From: DATLHO01 sp035539855
Lineage (GTDB): Bacteria > Bacteroidota > Ignavibacteria > OLB7
Direction of reading: 5' to 3'
Assembly: GCA_035539855.1 (NCBI GenBank)
Contig: DATLHO010000210.1
Coordinates: forward strand, 1-7,906
Length of the DNA stretch: 7,906 nucleotides
Positions within the stretch are counted from its first letter, which is position 1. Each line of letters begins with the position of its first letter. The notes beneath the pieces are model-generated. The model saw nothing but the letters and a program-made list of their open reading frames with translations, was not told the origin of the DNA and ran no database searches. This document shows positions 1 to 5,794 of the stretch, piece by piece. A program made the translations under genes and the position numbers.

Positions 1-73
1 TCGCGACGATGACGAGGGCGGAGACCGCGGCGATGCGGTAGACGGTGCGCCAGGAGGACTCGGAGACGTTCAT
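1..73 (-). CDS. N-terminus of a putative membrane protein (cut by window edge)
   Basis: Reading leftward from an ATG at 71-73, an open frame runs off the left edge after 24 complete codons (MNVSESSWRTVYRIAAVSAL, then VIVA). A short polar head containing a Ser-Ser-Trp-Arg segment is followed by a hydrophobic stretch from about residue 13. This is how a signal anchor or first transmembrane helix begins. The opening loosely resembles small multi-pass membrane proteins of the DUF4386 type, but 24 residues cannot establish that. No clear Shine-Dalgarno sequence precedes the ATG. The gene is divergent from the molybdopterin oxidoreductase, so both promoters should lie between 74 and 289. It is called because the start is clean and the composition is sensible, but the family is unknown. 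Confidence 0.5.
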   Translation of the reverse strand, partial: MNVSESSWRTVYRIAAVSALVIVA

Positions 74-225
74 GGCGAAGCGAGCAGGTATGACGGCCGC
101 GCAGCGTTCGGCACGGCGCAGTCGCAAGCTCGCGGCGGAGCGTCGGGGGATTTATGCGGTTTATCAGGATTCGCAACTCCATAGTCGAGGGCGATTCACC
201 TGTGCAGCGAGGCACGACACCGCAA

Positions 226-254
226 TTGAAATCCCGAGCAACTCGTGATACCTT
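226..254 (+). promoter_or_regulatory. Candidate sigma70-type promoter for the molybdopterin oxidoreductase
   Basis: TTGAAA at 226-231 matches five of six bases of the -35 consensus. It is followed by a 17-bp spacer and TACCTT at 249-254, a weak -10 (first, second and last bases match) preceded by TG one base away (TGATACCTT), as in extended -10 promoters. Transcription would start near 261 and give a leader of about 30 bases that includes the Shine-Dalgarno sequence. This is inferred from sequence alone; in a high-GC organism other sigma factors may be used. Confidence 0.4.
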
Positions 255-277
255 CGCGCGCCCCCCCGCTTCCCGAT

Positions 278-283
278 GGAGAG
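278..283 (+). promoter_or_regulatory. Ribosome binding site deciding the oxidoreductase start
   Basis: GGAGAG lies 6-8 bases upstream of the ATG at 290. The same frame stays open from an ATA/ATG-rich stretch upstream, with a possible start at 245, but that position has no such site and the 15 extra residues (Pro-rich) look like untranslated leader. The site therefore favours 290. Confidence 0.6.
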
Positions 284-289
284 CCCATC

Positions 290-2701
290 ATGTCCACCGA
301 TTCCTCCCGAACCGAACACGTTGCCGGATACTGCGCCCTGTGCGTCTCGCGCTGCGGTACGATCGCGACCGTCGTCGACGGGCGCTTCGTCGCGTTCGAG
401 CCCGATCCGCTGCATCCGACCGGTCAGGCGATCTGCGCAAAGGGGCGTGCCGCTCCCGAGCTCGTCTACCATGGCGAGCGCCTGACGCATCCGCTGCGGC
501 GCACACGGCCGAAGGGAGATCCCGACCCGGGCTGGGAGCGGATCTCGTGGGACGAGGCGCTCGACGAGACCGCCGCGCAGCTTCGCAGACTCGCGCGCGA
601 CCACGGACCGGAGTCGGTCGCCTTCGCCGTCGCCTCGCCTTCGACCTCGGCGCTCTCCGACGCGCTCGGCTGGGTCGAGCGCCTGAAGAACGCGTTCGGC
701 AGCAGGAACTTCATCGGGGCGTTCGAGCTCTGTGGCTGGGGACGCTACGGCGCGACGCTCAGCACGTTCGGCGAGAGCGTCCCCGGCGTCTACATGCCCG
801 ATCTCGAGCACGCCGGCTGCATTCTCTACTGGGGATACAATCCCAATCTCGCGCGACTGACGCACGCCGTCGCGACGACCGATGCGCTCAAGCGCGGTGC
901 GCGACTCATCGTCGTCGATCCGCGGCGGACCGGTCCGGCGTCGAAGGCCGACGTGTGGCTGCGCGTGCGGCCAGGAACCGACGGCGCGCTCGCATTGGGC
1001 ATCGCCGGCGTCATGATCGAGCGCGGGTGGTTCGATGCAGACTTCCTTCGCGACTGGACGAACGCTCCGATGCTCGTCCGCGGCGACACCGGTCGACTGC
1101 TGCGCGCCGGCGATCTCGAGGGCGCGATCGCGGGGACCGACGACGCTGCCGCGTTCGTGGCGTGGAGCGAGCAGGACGAAGCGCTCGTCACGTGCGGACG
1201 ACCCGCCGGCGATGGAGCTCGCGCTCACCTCGCCCTCGAGCGGAAGCTCACGATCGAGACGGGGTCGGGGCCGGTCGACTGCACGACGGTCTTCTCGCTC
1301 GTCGCGGAGATGTGTCGCCGTCATACACCCGATCTCATCGAGGAGATCTGTGGCGTCGATCGCGCGCATCTCGTCGAGGCCGCGCGACTGCTGTGGCACG
1401 AGCGCCCGGTCGCCTACTATGCGTGGAGCGGCGTCGAGATGCAGTCCTCCGCGACGCAGATAGCGCGGGCGATCGCGCAGCTGTACGCGCTCACGGGAAG
1501 CTTCGACCGACAGGGCGGCAACGTTCGCTACGCATCGGCTGCCGCCAATCCGATCGAAGGCCACGACCTGATATCACGCGCCGACGGCAGGCACGCGCTC
1601 GGCTTCTACGAGCGGCCGCTCGGGCCGGCGCGCTTCGGGTTCACGACGACGGAGGAGCTCTACCGCGGCATCCTCGAAGGGCAGCCCTACGCCATCCGCG
1701 GCCTCGTCGGATTCGGAACGAACCTTCTGCTCTCCCACGCCGACGGCCTGCGAGGACGCGAGGCGCTCTCGGCGCTCGAGTTCACGGTCTACGCCGATCT
1801 GTTCATGAGTCCCACCGCCGAGCTCGCCGACATCGTACTGCCGGTCGCGAGCGCGTTCGAGACGGAGACGCTGCGGTTCGGCTTCGAGGTCTCGCCCGAG
1901 GCGCAGTCGCACGTTCAGTTGCGACGGCGCGTCGTCGACCCGATCGGAGAGTCTCGATCCGACACCGACATCGTCTTCGATCTCGCCTGCCGGCTCGGAC
2001 TCGGCGAGGTGTTCTGGGATGGCAGCGTCGAGGCGGCATACCGTCATCACCTCGCGCCGTCCGGGATCACGCTCGAGGAGCTGCGCGCACACCCGCGCGG
2101 CGTCGATGCGAAGGCGCGCACTACGTACAGGAAATTCACCGAGACCGTCGACGGCGCACCCCGCGGTTTCGCAACGCCGTCGGGGATGATCGAGCTCTAC
2201 TCGGAGACTCTGCTCGCGCACGGCTACGCTCCCCTGCCGGAGTACGAGCCGCCGCTGGTCGGTCCCGCGACGCGCGGCGATCTTCGCGAGCGCTTTCCGC
2301 TGATCCTCACGTGCGCGAAGCACCTGCTCTTCTGCGAGTCGCAGAACAGGCAGTTGCCGAGCCTGCGTCGTCGTGCGCTCGAGCCGGAGGTGGAGCTGCA
2401 TCCGGAGACGGCGGAGGTGCGGGGGATTGCGGGCGGCGACTGGGTCCGCCTCGAGACCGAGCGGGGAAGCGTCCGAGCGCGGGCGCGCATGAACCCGTCG
2501 TTGGAGCCGGGCGTCGTCTGTGGACAGCATGGATGGTGGCAGGCGTGCGAGGCGATCGGCGCACCGGGCTACGATCCTTTCGGGCGGGATGGCGCGAACT
2601 TCAACCTGCTGATCGGCTGCGACGCGATCGATCCGGTAAGCGGCTCGGTGCCGCACCGCGCCTACCTCTGCGAGGTTCGGAAGGTCAGCTCGTCAGAGTG
2701 A
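290..2701 (+). CDS. Molybdopterin oxidoreductase (DMSO reductase superfamily), [4Fe-4S]-containing catalytic subunit
   Basis: This 803-residue protein has the full layout of a Mo/W-bis-MGD enzyme. The N-terminal [4Fe-4S] domain uses Cys15, Cys18, Cys22 and Cys49 (C-x2-C-x3-C-x26-C). Next come the central molybdopterin-binding domains; ELCGWGR at 146-152 places Cys148 where this family carries its metal-ligand residue, and WGYNPN (181-186) and VVDPRRT (208-214) are typical cofactor contacts. The C-terminal dinucleotide-binding domain runs from about 665 to the end (LILTCAKH, then VELHPETAEVRGI with a GDWVRLETERG strand). There is no twin-arginine signal peptide, so it is probably cytoplasmic. 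It would catalyse a two-electron oxidation, reduction or hydroxyl/oxygen transfer, but the substrate cannot be read from sequence. The related set includes formate dehydrogenase-like, thiosulfate/polysulfide reductase-like and phenylacetyl-CoA oxidoreductase-like enzymes. No iron-sulfur or membrane-anchor subunit lies beside it. The start is chosen by the GGAGAG site 6-8 bases upstream. Confidence 0.93.
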   Translation: MSTDSSRTEHVAGYCALCVSRCGTIATVVDGRFVAFEPDPLHPTGQAICAKGRAAPELVYHGERLTHPLRRTRPKGDPDPGWERISWDEALDETAAQLRRLARDHGPESVAFAVASPSTSALSDALGWVERLKNAFGSRNFIGAFELCGWGRYGATLSTFGESVPGVYMPDLEHAGCILYWGYNPNLARLTHAVATTDALKRGARLIVVDPRRTGPASKADVWLRVRPGTDGALALGIAGVMIERGWFDADFLRDWTNAPMLVRGDTGRLLRAGDLEGAIAGTDDAAAFVAWSEQDEALVTCGRPAGDGARAHLALERKLTIETGSGPVDCTTVFSLVAEMCRRHTPDLIEEICGVDRAHLVEAARLLWHERPVAYYAWSGVEMQSSATQIARAIAQLYALTGSFDRQGGNVRYASAAANPIEGHDLISRADGRHALGFYERPLGPARFGFTTTEELYRGILEGQPYAIRGLVGFGTNLLLSHADGLRGREALSALEFTVYADLFMSPTAELADIVLPVASAFETETLRFGFEVSPEAQSHVQLRRRVVDPIGESRSDTDIVFDLACRLGLGEVFWDGSVEAAYRHHLAPSGITLEELRAHPRGVDAKARTTYRKFTETVDGAPRGFATPSGMIELYSETLLAHGYAPLPEYEPPLVGPATRGDLRERFPLILTCAKHLLFCESQNRQLPSLRRRALEPEVELHPETAEVRGIAGGDWVRLETERGSVRARARMNPSLEPGVVCGQHGWWQACEAIGAPGYDPFGRDGANFNLLIGCDAIDPVSGSVPHRAYLCEVRKVSSSE

Positions 2702-2742
2702 GGACGTGGCGCCGAAGCCGTGGCGAAGTTGTCGGTGAAGCG

Positions 2743-3225
2743 TCAATTACCACCCGCATCCGCACCGATCCCCCTCCGCGCCCGACCCACCCGCTCGATC
2801 AGGTCCACGGCCACCTTGCTCTTCGCGAACGGGTTGAGGAAGAATCTCCTCGGCAGCATGAACCTGACGTCGGCGCCGAGCTCTCCGGGGTTGGCGAGCC
2901 GCAGCGTGATGCGCGGCGGGTTCATGAACATCGTTGCGCTCACGTTCTTGATCTCCGAGAGCGGAACGACGTGCTTTCGGCCTTTGTTCCGGATCACGAG
3001 TGAGTCGCCGGCGTCGTAGACCGCGTCGACGAGATTCCACACGAGTGTCTTGAACAGGATCGTCCCGAAGGCCAGCATGATCAGCGGCACGACCAGGAAG
3101 ATCGGATCCTGAAAACCGGCTCTGGAGAAGACTCCGAACACGAGGAACAACGCCACGCCGCCGAGCCAGATGGTCGGGTACACGCGCTTCCAGAAGAAGG
3201 TCATCGGCGACGAGAGGAGTTTCAT
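2743..3225 (-). CDS. Small two-helix membrane protein with possible bacterial PH-like domain
   Basis: This 160-residue protein is not recognised by name. Two hydrophobic segments at about 16-34 and 41-63 form a probable membrane hairpin. They are followed by a soluble part with alternating strands (VDAVYDAGDSLVIRNKGRK, PLSEIKNVSA, RITLRL) at about 66-128. A membrane hairpin followed by a strand with D-x-L-x-I-R and then P-L-S-E-I is the pattern of bacterial PH-like (bPH) proteins, so that fold is an inference. The tail is basic and Gly-rich. Its ATG overlaps the TGA of the upstream SRPBCC gene as ATGA, which suggests translational coupling and a joint role. No strong Shine-Dalgarno sequence is seen, consistent with coupling. 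Met8 is a possible later start. It converges on the oxidoreductase gene across a 41-base gap. Confidence 0.8.
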   Translation of the reverse strand: MKLLSSPMTFFWKRVYPTIWLGGVALFLVFGVFSRAGFQDPIFLVVPLIMLAFGTILFKTLVWNLVDAVYDAGDSLVIRNKGRKHVVPLSEIKNVSATMFMNPPRITLRLANPGELGADVRFMLPRRFFLNPFAKSKVAVDLIERVGRARRGIGADAGGN

Positions 3226-3683
3226 ATCGGTCGTGTAGTATTCGTGTCGTTCGCCCGCTCCTCGCTCCGACGCTTGAGTCCCTCGGCTTCCTGCGCGATG
3301 TAGCGTCGGTTGAGGCCGCGCATCATCCAGCCGATGGCACGTCCCAGGAAGCCCGTGAACGTCACCGAGAGCGTCACGCGCGAGCCGCGGCCGGACGCCG
3401 CCGGCTCAGCCCAGTGGTTCGCTTCGACCGTCGCGCCGGGCGAGCTGCTGACGATCCGAAACCCGTGACCGGGCTCGAGTGCGGTGACGGTCCACTCCGC
3501 GGGCGGCACCTTTGGCTGGACGATGCGAAGGCGGCTGCCGAGCGCGAGCGGCGCGCCTGCGTCATCGAGGCGCTCGACGCGCGTCACCGTCGGCGTCCAC
3601 TCGGGCCAGCGCTCGACGTCGGTCATGACGGCGTACACGACCTCCGGCGGAGCGTCGACCTCGGTTGTGACGATGAACTGCAT
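3222..3683 (-). CDS. SRPBCC (START/Bet v1-like) family protein
   Basis: This 153-residue protein is the usual length for a single-domain SRPBCC protein. It opens with the family hallmark at residues 2-36: a first strand (QFIVTTEVDAP), a helix (PEVVYAVMTDVERWPEWT) and P-T-V. It continues with alternating strands (SRLRIVQPKVPPAEWTVTAL, FRIVSSSPGATVEANHW, SRVTLSVTFTG) and ends in a long amphipathic helix (AIGWMMRGLNRRYIAQEAEGLKRRSEE). Such domains fold into a helix-grip around a hydrophobic cavity and bind lipids or small apolar ligands; the ligand is unknown here. The start at 3683 is preferred over an upstream ATG at 3752 because GGAG sits 9 bases before it and the domain begins at once. Its stop overlaps the next start (ATGA), pairing it with the small membrane protein. 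Confidence 0.88.
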   Translation of the reverse strand: MQFIVTTEVDAPPEVVYAVMTDVERWPEWTPTVTRVERLDDAGAPLALGSRLRIVQPKVPPAEWTVTALEPGHGFRIVSSSPGATVEANHWAEPAASGRGSRVTLSVTFTGFLGRAIGWMMRGLNRRYIAQEAEGLKRRSEERANDTNTTRPI

Positions 3684-3761
3684 GTGAGGTCTCCGGGACA
3701 GTGTGCACTTGCGGATGAAGGATCTCTGGCCTGCTCGTCTGCCCAGATGCACTGCCGATAA
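3684..3761. other. Short gap between the AbiEii and SRPBCC genes
   Basis: These 78 bases separate the toxin stop from the SRPBCC start on the minus strand. The end near 3684 holds the GGAG ribosome binding site for the SRPBCC gene. A 5-bp imperfect stem (TCTGG/CCAGA) is present but has no T-run, so I do not call a terminator. No clear promoter was seen. It is not clear whether the SRPBCC couple is transcribed separately. Confidence 0.4.
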
Positions 3762-4691
3762 TCAAGCGCGTCGCCAGGGCCCGCCCGGCGCCCACAGCAA
3801 ACCCTCTGTGTCGGCTGCCGCTTCAGCGATTCGAGCGTACTGTACAATCGGCCAGAGGAACTCACGCAGAAGCAACACGACCGAACGAAGATCAGTCGCA
3901 TCGCTCAACCGTGCTCGCCGGACGAACGCCGACCACTGCATGATCTTCTCCGAATCCTCCGCGAACTCATCGGCGAGCCCAATCGGGAGTGCTTCGGGCA
4001 GCGTCGTCCGCCGACGCCCAAACGTAGCGCGGACGGCCTCTACAAGTATGCTGGCCGAGAGCGCGCGGCGCCGAGCCACGAATGCAAGGTCATAGAAGTC
4101 TTTCATCCGGCTGTTCGCGATGCCGAGTGAGACGAGCGCTTCGAGCTTCTCGGCAATCACGGTCTCAATTGGATAGACGTTAAGGCGTGGAGCAGGCAAA
4201 TCCAGCAATGTCGGGAACGACACCTCAGTAGCGGGCGGCGTGACGGCATCACCGAAACCAATATCGACCTGCATATCAACTCTCGCACCCGACAGGGTCG
4301 CTGTGAGCTTGACACGAACGCCATCGTAATGATGGTCTTCGCGAATCTCGAAGGCCTGAACCGATGCGGGGTCGAACTCCAGTCCATCGGGCTCGACTGT
4401 CATCGCGCAGAGTGTGCGGAACACCGCTGCAAGCTCATCGACATCGGACGAACCCTGACCGAGGAGATCGACATCTCGCGTCGGTCGGTGGGGATTGCCC
4501 TCCCAAAGCGCGAAGAGGAGCGCGCCCTTTAGAAAGAAGCGATTACGGTGCTCGGACTGTGCGATGCGATAGAGTAATCTCTCGGCAGCAAAACGCGACA
4601 GGATCAATCCGAAGTCCTCGCCAGCGTCGCGCGAGTGCGCCAGCAGGCGGGCACGGATCGATGCCGGAAGATTCGAGGGCGGGGCCTTCAT
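3762..4691 (-). CDS. abiEii: AbiEii/AbiGii-family nucleotidyltransferase toxin (type IV toxin-antitoxin)
   Basis: This 309-residue protein is close to the usual length of AbiEii toxins (DUF1814, nucleotidyltransferase fold). Motif I is FLKGALLF (53-60) followed by RPTRDVDLLG (69-78), giving Gly56 and the metal-binding pair Asp73/Asp75. A third acidic position follows in VDMQVDIGFGD, with Asp143. Motif III is ETVIAEKLEAL (176-186) with Lys182, and the family signature SRMKDFYDL (194-202) contains Lys197, Asp198 and Asp201. All catalytic positions expected for an active enzyme are present. Members of this superfamily transfer nucleotides; some relatives (MenT) act on tRNA and stop growth. AbiE pairs are known phage-abortive-infection or plasmid-stabilising modules, acting in the cytoplasm. 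The ATG overlaps the AbiEi stop (ATGA) and has no Shine-Dalgarno sequence, so translation probably depends on the antitoxin gene. DNA here is less G+C-rich than the flanks, suggesting transfer. Confidence 0.93.
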   Translation of the reverse strand: MKAPPSNLPASIRARLLAHSRDAGEDFGLILSRFAAERLLYRIAQSEHRNRFFLKGALLFALWEGNPHRPTRDVDLLGQGSSDVDELAAVFRTLCAMTVEPDGLEFDPASVQAFEIREDHHYDGVRVKLTATLSGARVDMQVDIGFGDAVTPPATEVSFPTLLDLPAPRLNVYPIETVIAEKLEALVSLGIANSRMKDFYDLAFVARRRALSASILVEAVRATFGRRRTTLPEALPIGLADEFAEDSEKIMQWSAFVRRARLSDATDLRSVVLLLREFLWPIVQYARIAEAAADTEGLLWAPGGPWRRA

Positions 4692-5299
4692 CGACTCAGC
4701 GAGTCAAGGTATGGACGCATGACGCTCGCCACCCGGTCGATCTGCGCGAAGTACCAGATCTCATCGATCGTTGCGCGCCTGGACCGATAGGCCTCCCGTA
4801 GCGCTTCCATCGCGACGTCGAGCCCAACCGACGAGCGGAATTTGAAGCAGTCTGCGACCGTCTTGGCAACGGAGAAGACCTTGACAGGAACAGCATCGAT
4901 GGTTCGATGTTCGATCCCTTCCGTCAGTGCGGGACCGGTCATCCTCACGATCCGAATCTGAACACCGTCCGCGCGGGGTGCACGGGCCTTCGGGCCGACG
5001 GCCATCCAGACCTCGAAGGGTGACTGGGTCGTGAGGTCGTGTAGTCGCAGTGCGCTGAGAAGGCAGAGGATGCCGCGCGGCACTCGTAGGGCAGCCTCTG
5101 CGAGGGACGCTCCTTCACCGACATCAGCATCGGGGAGGATGTAGAGTCCGCGCGAGACCTGCGCCAGCCGACCTGCGCGATAGAGGCGACGCAGTACCTC
5201 GGGGTGGATTCCAGCGGCGACGACATCGCGCACGCGAATCCACCGGAGCTTGCGTGCGAGTTCGATGACGCGGTCGGTATCGTAACGAGTCTGTGTCAA
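4688..5299 (-). CDS. abiEi: AbiEi-family antitoxin / transcriptional autoregulator
   Basis: This 203-residue protein has the two-part layout of AbiEi antitoxins. The N-terminal winged helix (about 8-55) contains RWIRVRDVVAAGI, EVLRRLYRAGRLAQVSRGLY and the wing. The C-terminal domain has the highly typical KVFSVAKTVADCFKFRSSVG (140-159) followed by LDVAMEALREA. Known AbiEi proteins silence AbiEii without forming a stable complex (type IV) and repress their own promoter through the winged helix. The start is a TTG at 5299; the frame is closed by a stop about 40 bases upstream with no ATG or GTG between, so a rare start codon or leader-dependent initiation is implied. No clear Shine-Dalgarno sequence is seen. 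The start lies inside one arm of the inverted repeat at 5292-5339, a candidate operator. The next in-frame GTG (Val23) would remove part of the winged helix and is less likely. Confidence 0.92.
   Translation of the reverse strand: MTQTRYDTDRVIELARKLRWIRVRDVVAAGIHPEVLRRLYRAGRLAQVSRGLYILPDADVGEGASLAEAALRVPRGILCLLSALRLHDLTTQSPFEVWMAVGPKARAPRADGVQIRIVRMTGPALTEGIEHRTIDAVPVKVFSVAKTVADCFKFRSSVGLDVAMEALREAYRSRRATIDEIWYFAQIDRVASVMRPYLDSLSR
4691..4707 (-). promoter_or_regulatory. Hairpin over the AbiEii start codon
   Basis: In the mRNA, bases 4707-4701 (UUGACUC) can pair with 4697-4691 (GAGUCGA) around a 3-base GCU loop. Five central pairs are Watson-Crick, followed by one U-G wobble and one U-A pair that takes in the A of the AbiEii AUG. 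The stem occupies the place where a Shine-Dalgarno sequence would be, and none is present. A ribosome finishing AbiEi would open it. This is a structural inference from base complementarity and it lies within the AbiEi coding sequence. Confidence 0.4.
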
Positions 5300-5339
5300 A
5301 ACGTCGGAAGATATGCACCATGTCCGACAGTTTTACACA
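5292..5339. repeat. Long imperfect inverted repeat at the AbiEi start (candidate operator)
   Basis: The left arm at 5292-5308 reads TGTGTCAAAACGTCGGA. The right arm at 5323-5339, read on the other strand, is TGTGTAAAACTGTCGGA. The arms match at 14 of 17 positions without gaps, and better if one base is shifted. They are separated by 14 bases, so their centres are 31 bp apart, about three helical turns. The left arm contains the AbiEi TTG start and the right arm overlaps the stop codon of the upstream acetyltransferase gene. Known AbiEi antitoxins repress their promoter by binding inverted repeats. A role as weak terminator of the acetyltransferase transcript is the alternative, but the stem is broken, the loop long and the T-run short. 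Confidence 0.6.
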
Positions 5340-5794
5340 CCGTTCTCCCGATCCGTAGCTGATACCGCGAAGGAGTACACTACCACCTCCGCCGCCGAGC
5401 CGCCTAGCGACTCATAGAAGCGATGCGCGTGCGTATCATCGCCATCGGAGGGCACGAAGATCTCGGCGATCCCGAGACGCGCCGCGGCTTCACGCAGCGC
5501 CGTTATCAAGAGACGGCCGACGCCGATGCGCTGACGGTCGGGCCGCACGGCGATGTCGTAGATCATGATCTCGAAGATCTCGGCGCGCGTCATCGGCAGC
5601 GTGTGCGCGGTGATGCCGCCGACGATGGCGTCGCCGTCGAACGCGGCGATCGCCCAGAAGTCGTCGCGCGCTAGAAGCGTCATGAGGTACTCGTCGCCGA
5701 GGCGTGCGCACTCCTCGCCGAAGGTCCCCGACATGATCGCGAAGAGCTCGCGCGCCGTTTCGAGATCGCCGGTGCCAAGTCTGCGTTCAGTCAT
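5333..5794 (-). CDS. GNAT-family N-acetyltransferase, AAC(3)-I-like
   Basis: This 153-residue protein is a single GNAT domain. The order of elements resembles AAC(3)-I aminoglycoside acetyltransferases: LFAIMSGTFGEE near the N-terminus, EYLMTLLARDDFWAIAAFDGDAIVGGITAHTLP at about 35-67, then EIMIYDIAV (75-83), the acetyl-CoA loop Q88-R-I-G91-V-G93, and a C-terminal RFYESLGG with final strands. It would move an acetyl group from acetyl-CoA to an amine in the cytoplasm; whether that amine is a drug is unknown, and many chromosomal relatives are not resistance enzymes. The start at 5794 overlaps the stop of the upstream membrane-protein gene (ATGA), and a GGGA lies 8-11 bases before it inside that gene. 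The two are probably translated together. The stop (TAA, 5333-5335) falls in the inverted repeat before AbiEi. Confidence 0.88.
   Translation of the reverse strand: MTERRLGTGDLETARELFAIMSGTFGEECARLGDEYLMTLLARDDFWAIAAFDGDAIVGGITAHTLPMTRAEIFEIMIYDIAVRPDRQRIGVGRLLITALREAAARLGIAEIFVPSDGDDTHAHRFYESLGGSAAEVVVYSFAVSATDRENGV

Larger units (their letters stand above)
74..289. other. Divergent intergenic region
   Basis: This 216-base gap lies between two genes read outward from it, so it should hold promoters for both. For the + strand gene a promoter-like site (226-254), a run of seven C (261-267) and a ribosome binding site (278-283) are visible. No convincing minus-strand promoter was found. Short open frames crossing the gap are rich in Arg and Ser and look like by-products of high GC. 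Confidence 0.5.

Noticed and set aside
164..2656. Long minus-strand frames (466 and 360 codons) opposite the oxidoreductase gene
   Set aside because: Arg/Ala/Glu-rich products without recognisable motifs; they mirror the codon structure of the well-supported + strand gene.
290..2701. Acetylene hydratase identity for the molybdopterin enzyme
   Set aside because: The N-terminal cysteine spacing is similar, but the acidic residue that follows the second cluster cysteine in acetylene hydratase is Val19 here.
2702..2742. Bidirectional terminator in the convergent gap after the oxidoreductase
   Set aside because: Only short imperfect complementarity and no T-run or A-run flank; not supportable. 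The same holds for the gap at 7666-7703.
154..3003. Very long + strand open frame (949 codons) overlapping the oxidoreductase gene
   Set aside because: The product is overwhelmingly Arg, Ala and Ser with no domain pattern, and it runs past the end of the real gene into a minus-strand gene. It is an alternative-frame shadow of high-GC coding DNA.
5294..5299. Perfect TTGACA (-35 consensus) on the minus strand at the AbiEi start
   Set aside because: It coincides with the first two codons of AbiEi, and no acceptable -10 follows at 15-19 bp, so it is treated as coincidence.
5292..5339. Attachment-site or transposon-end reading of the inverted repeat
   Set aside because: There is no matching copy near the other end of the AbiE pair and no recombinase or transposase in the window; an operator fits better.
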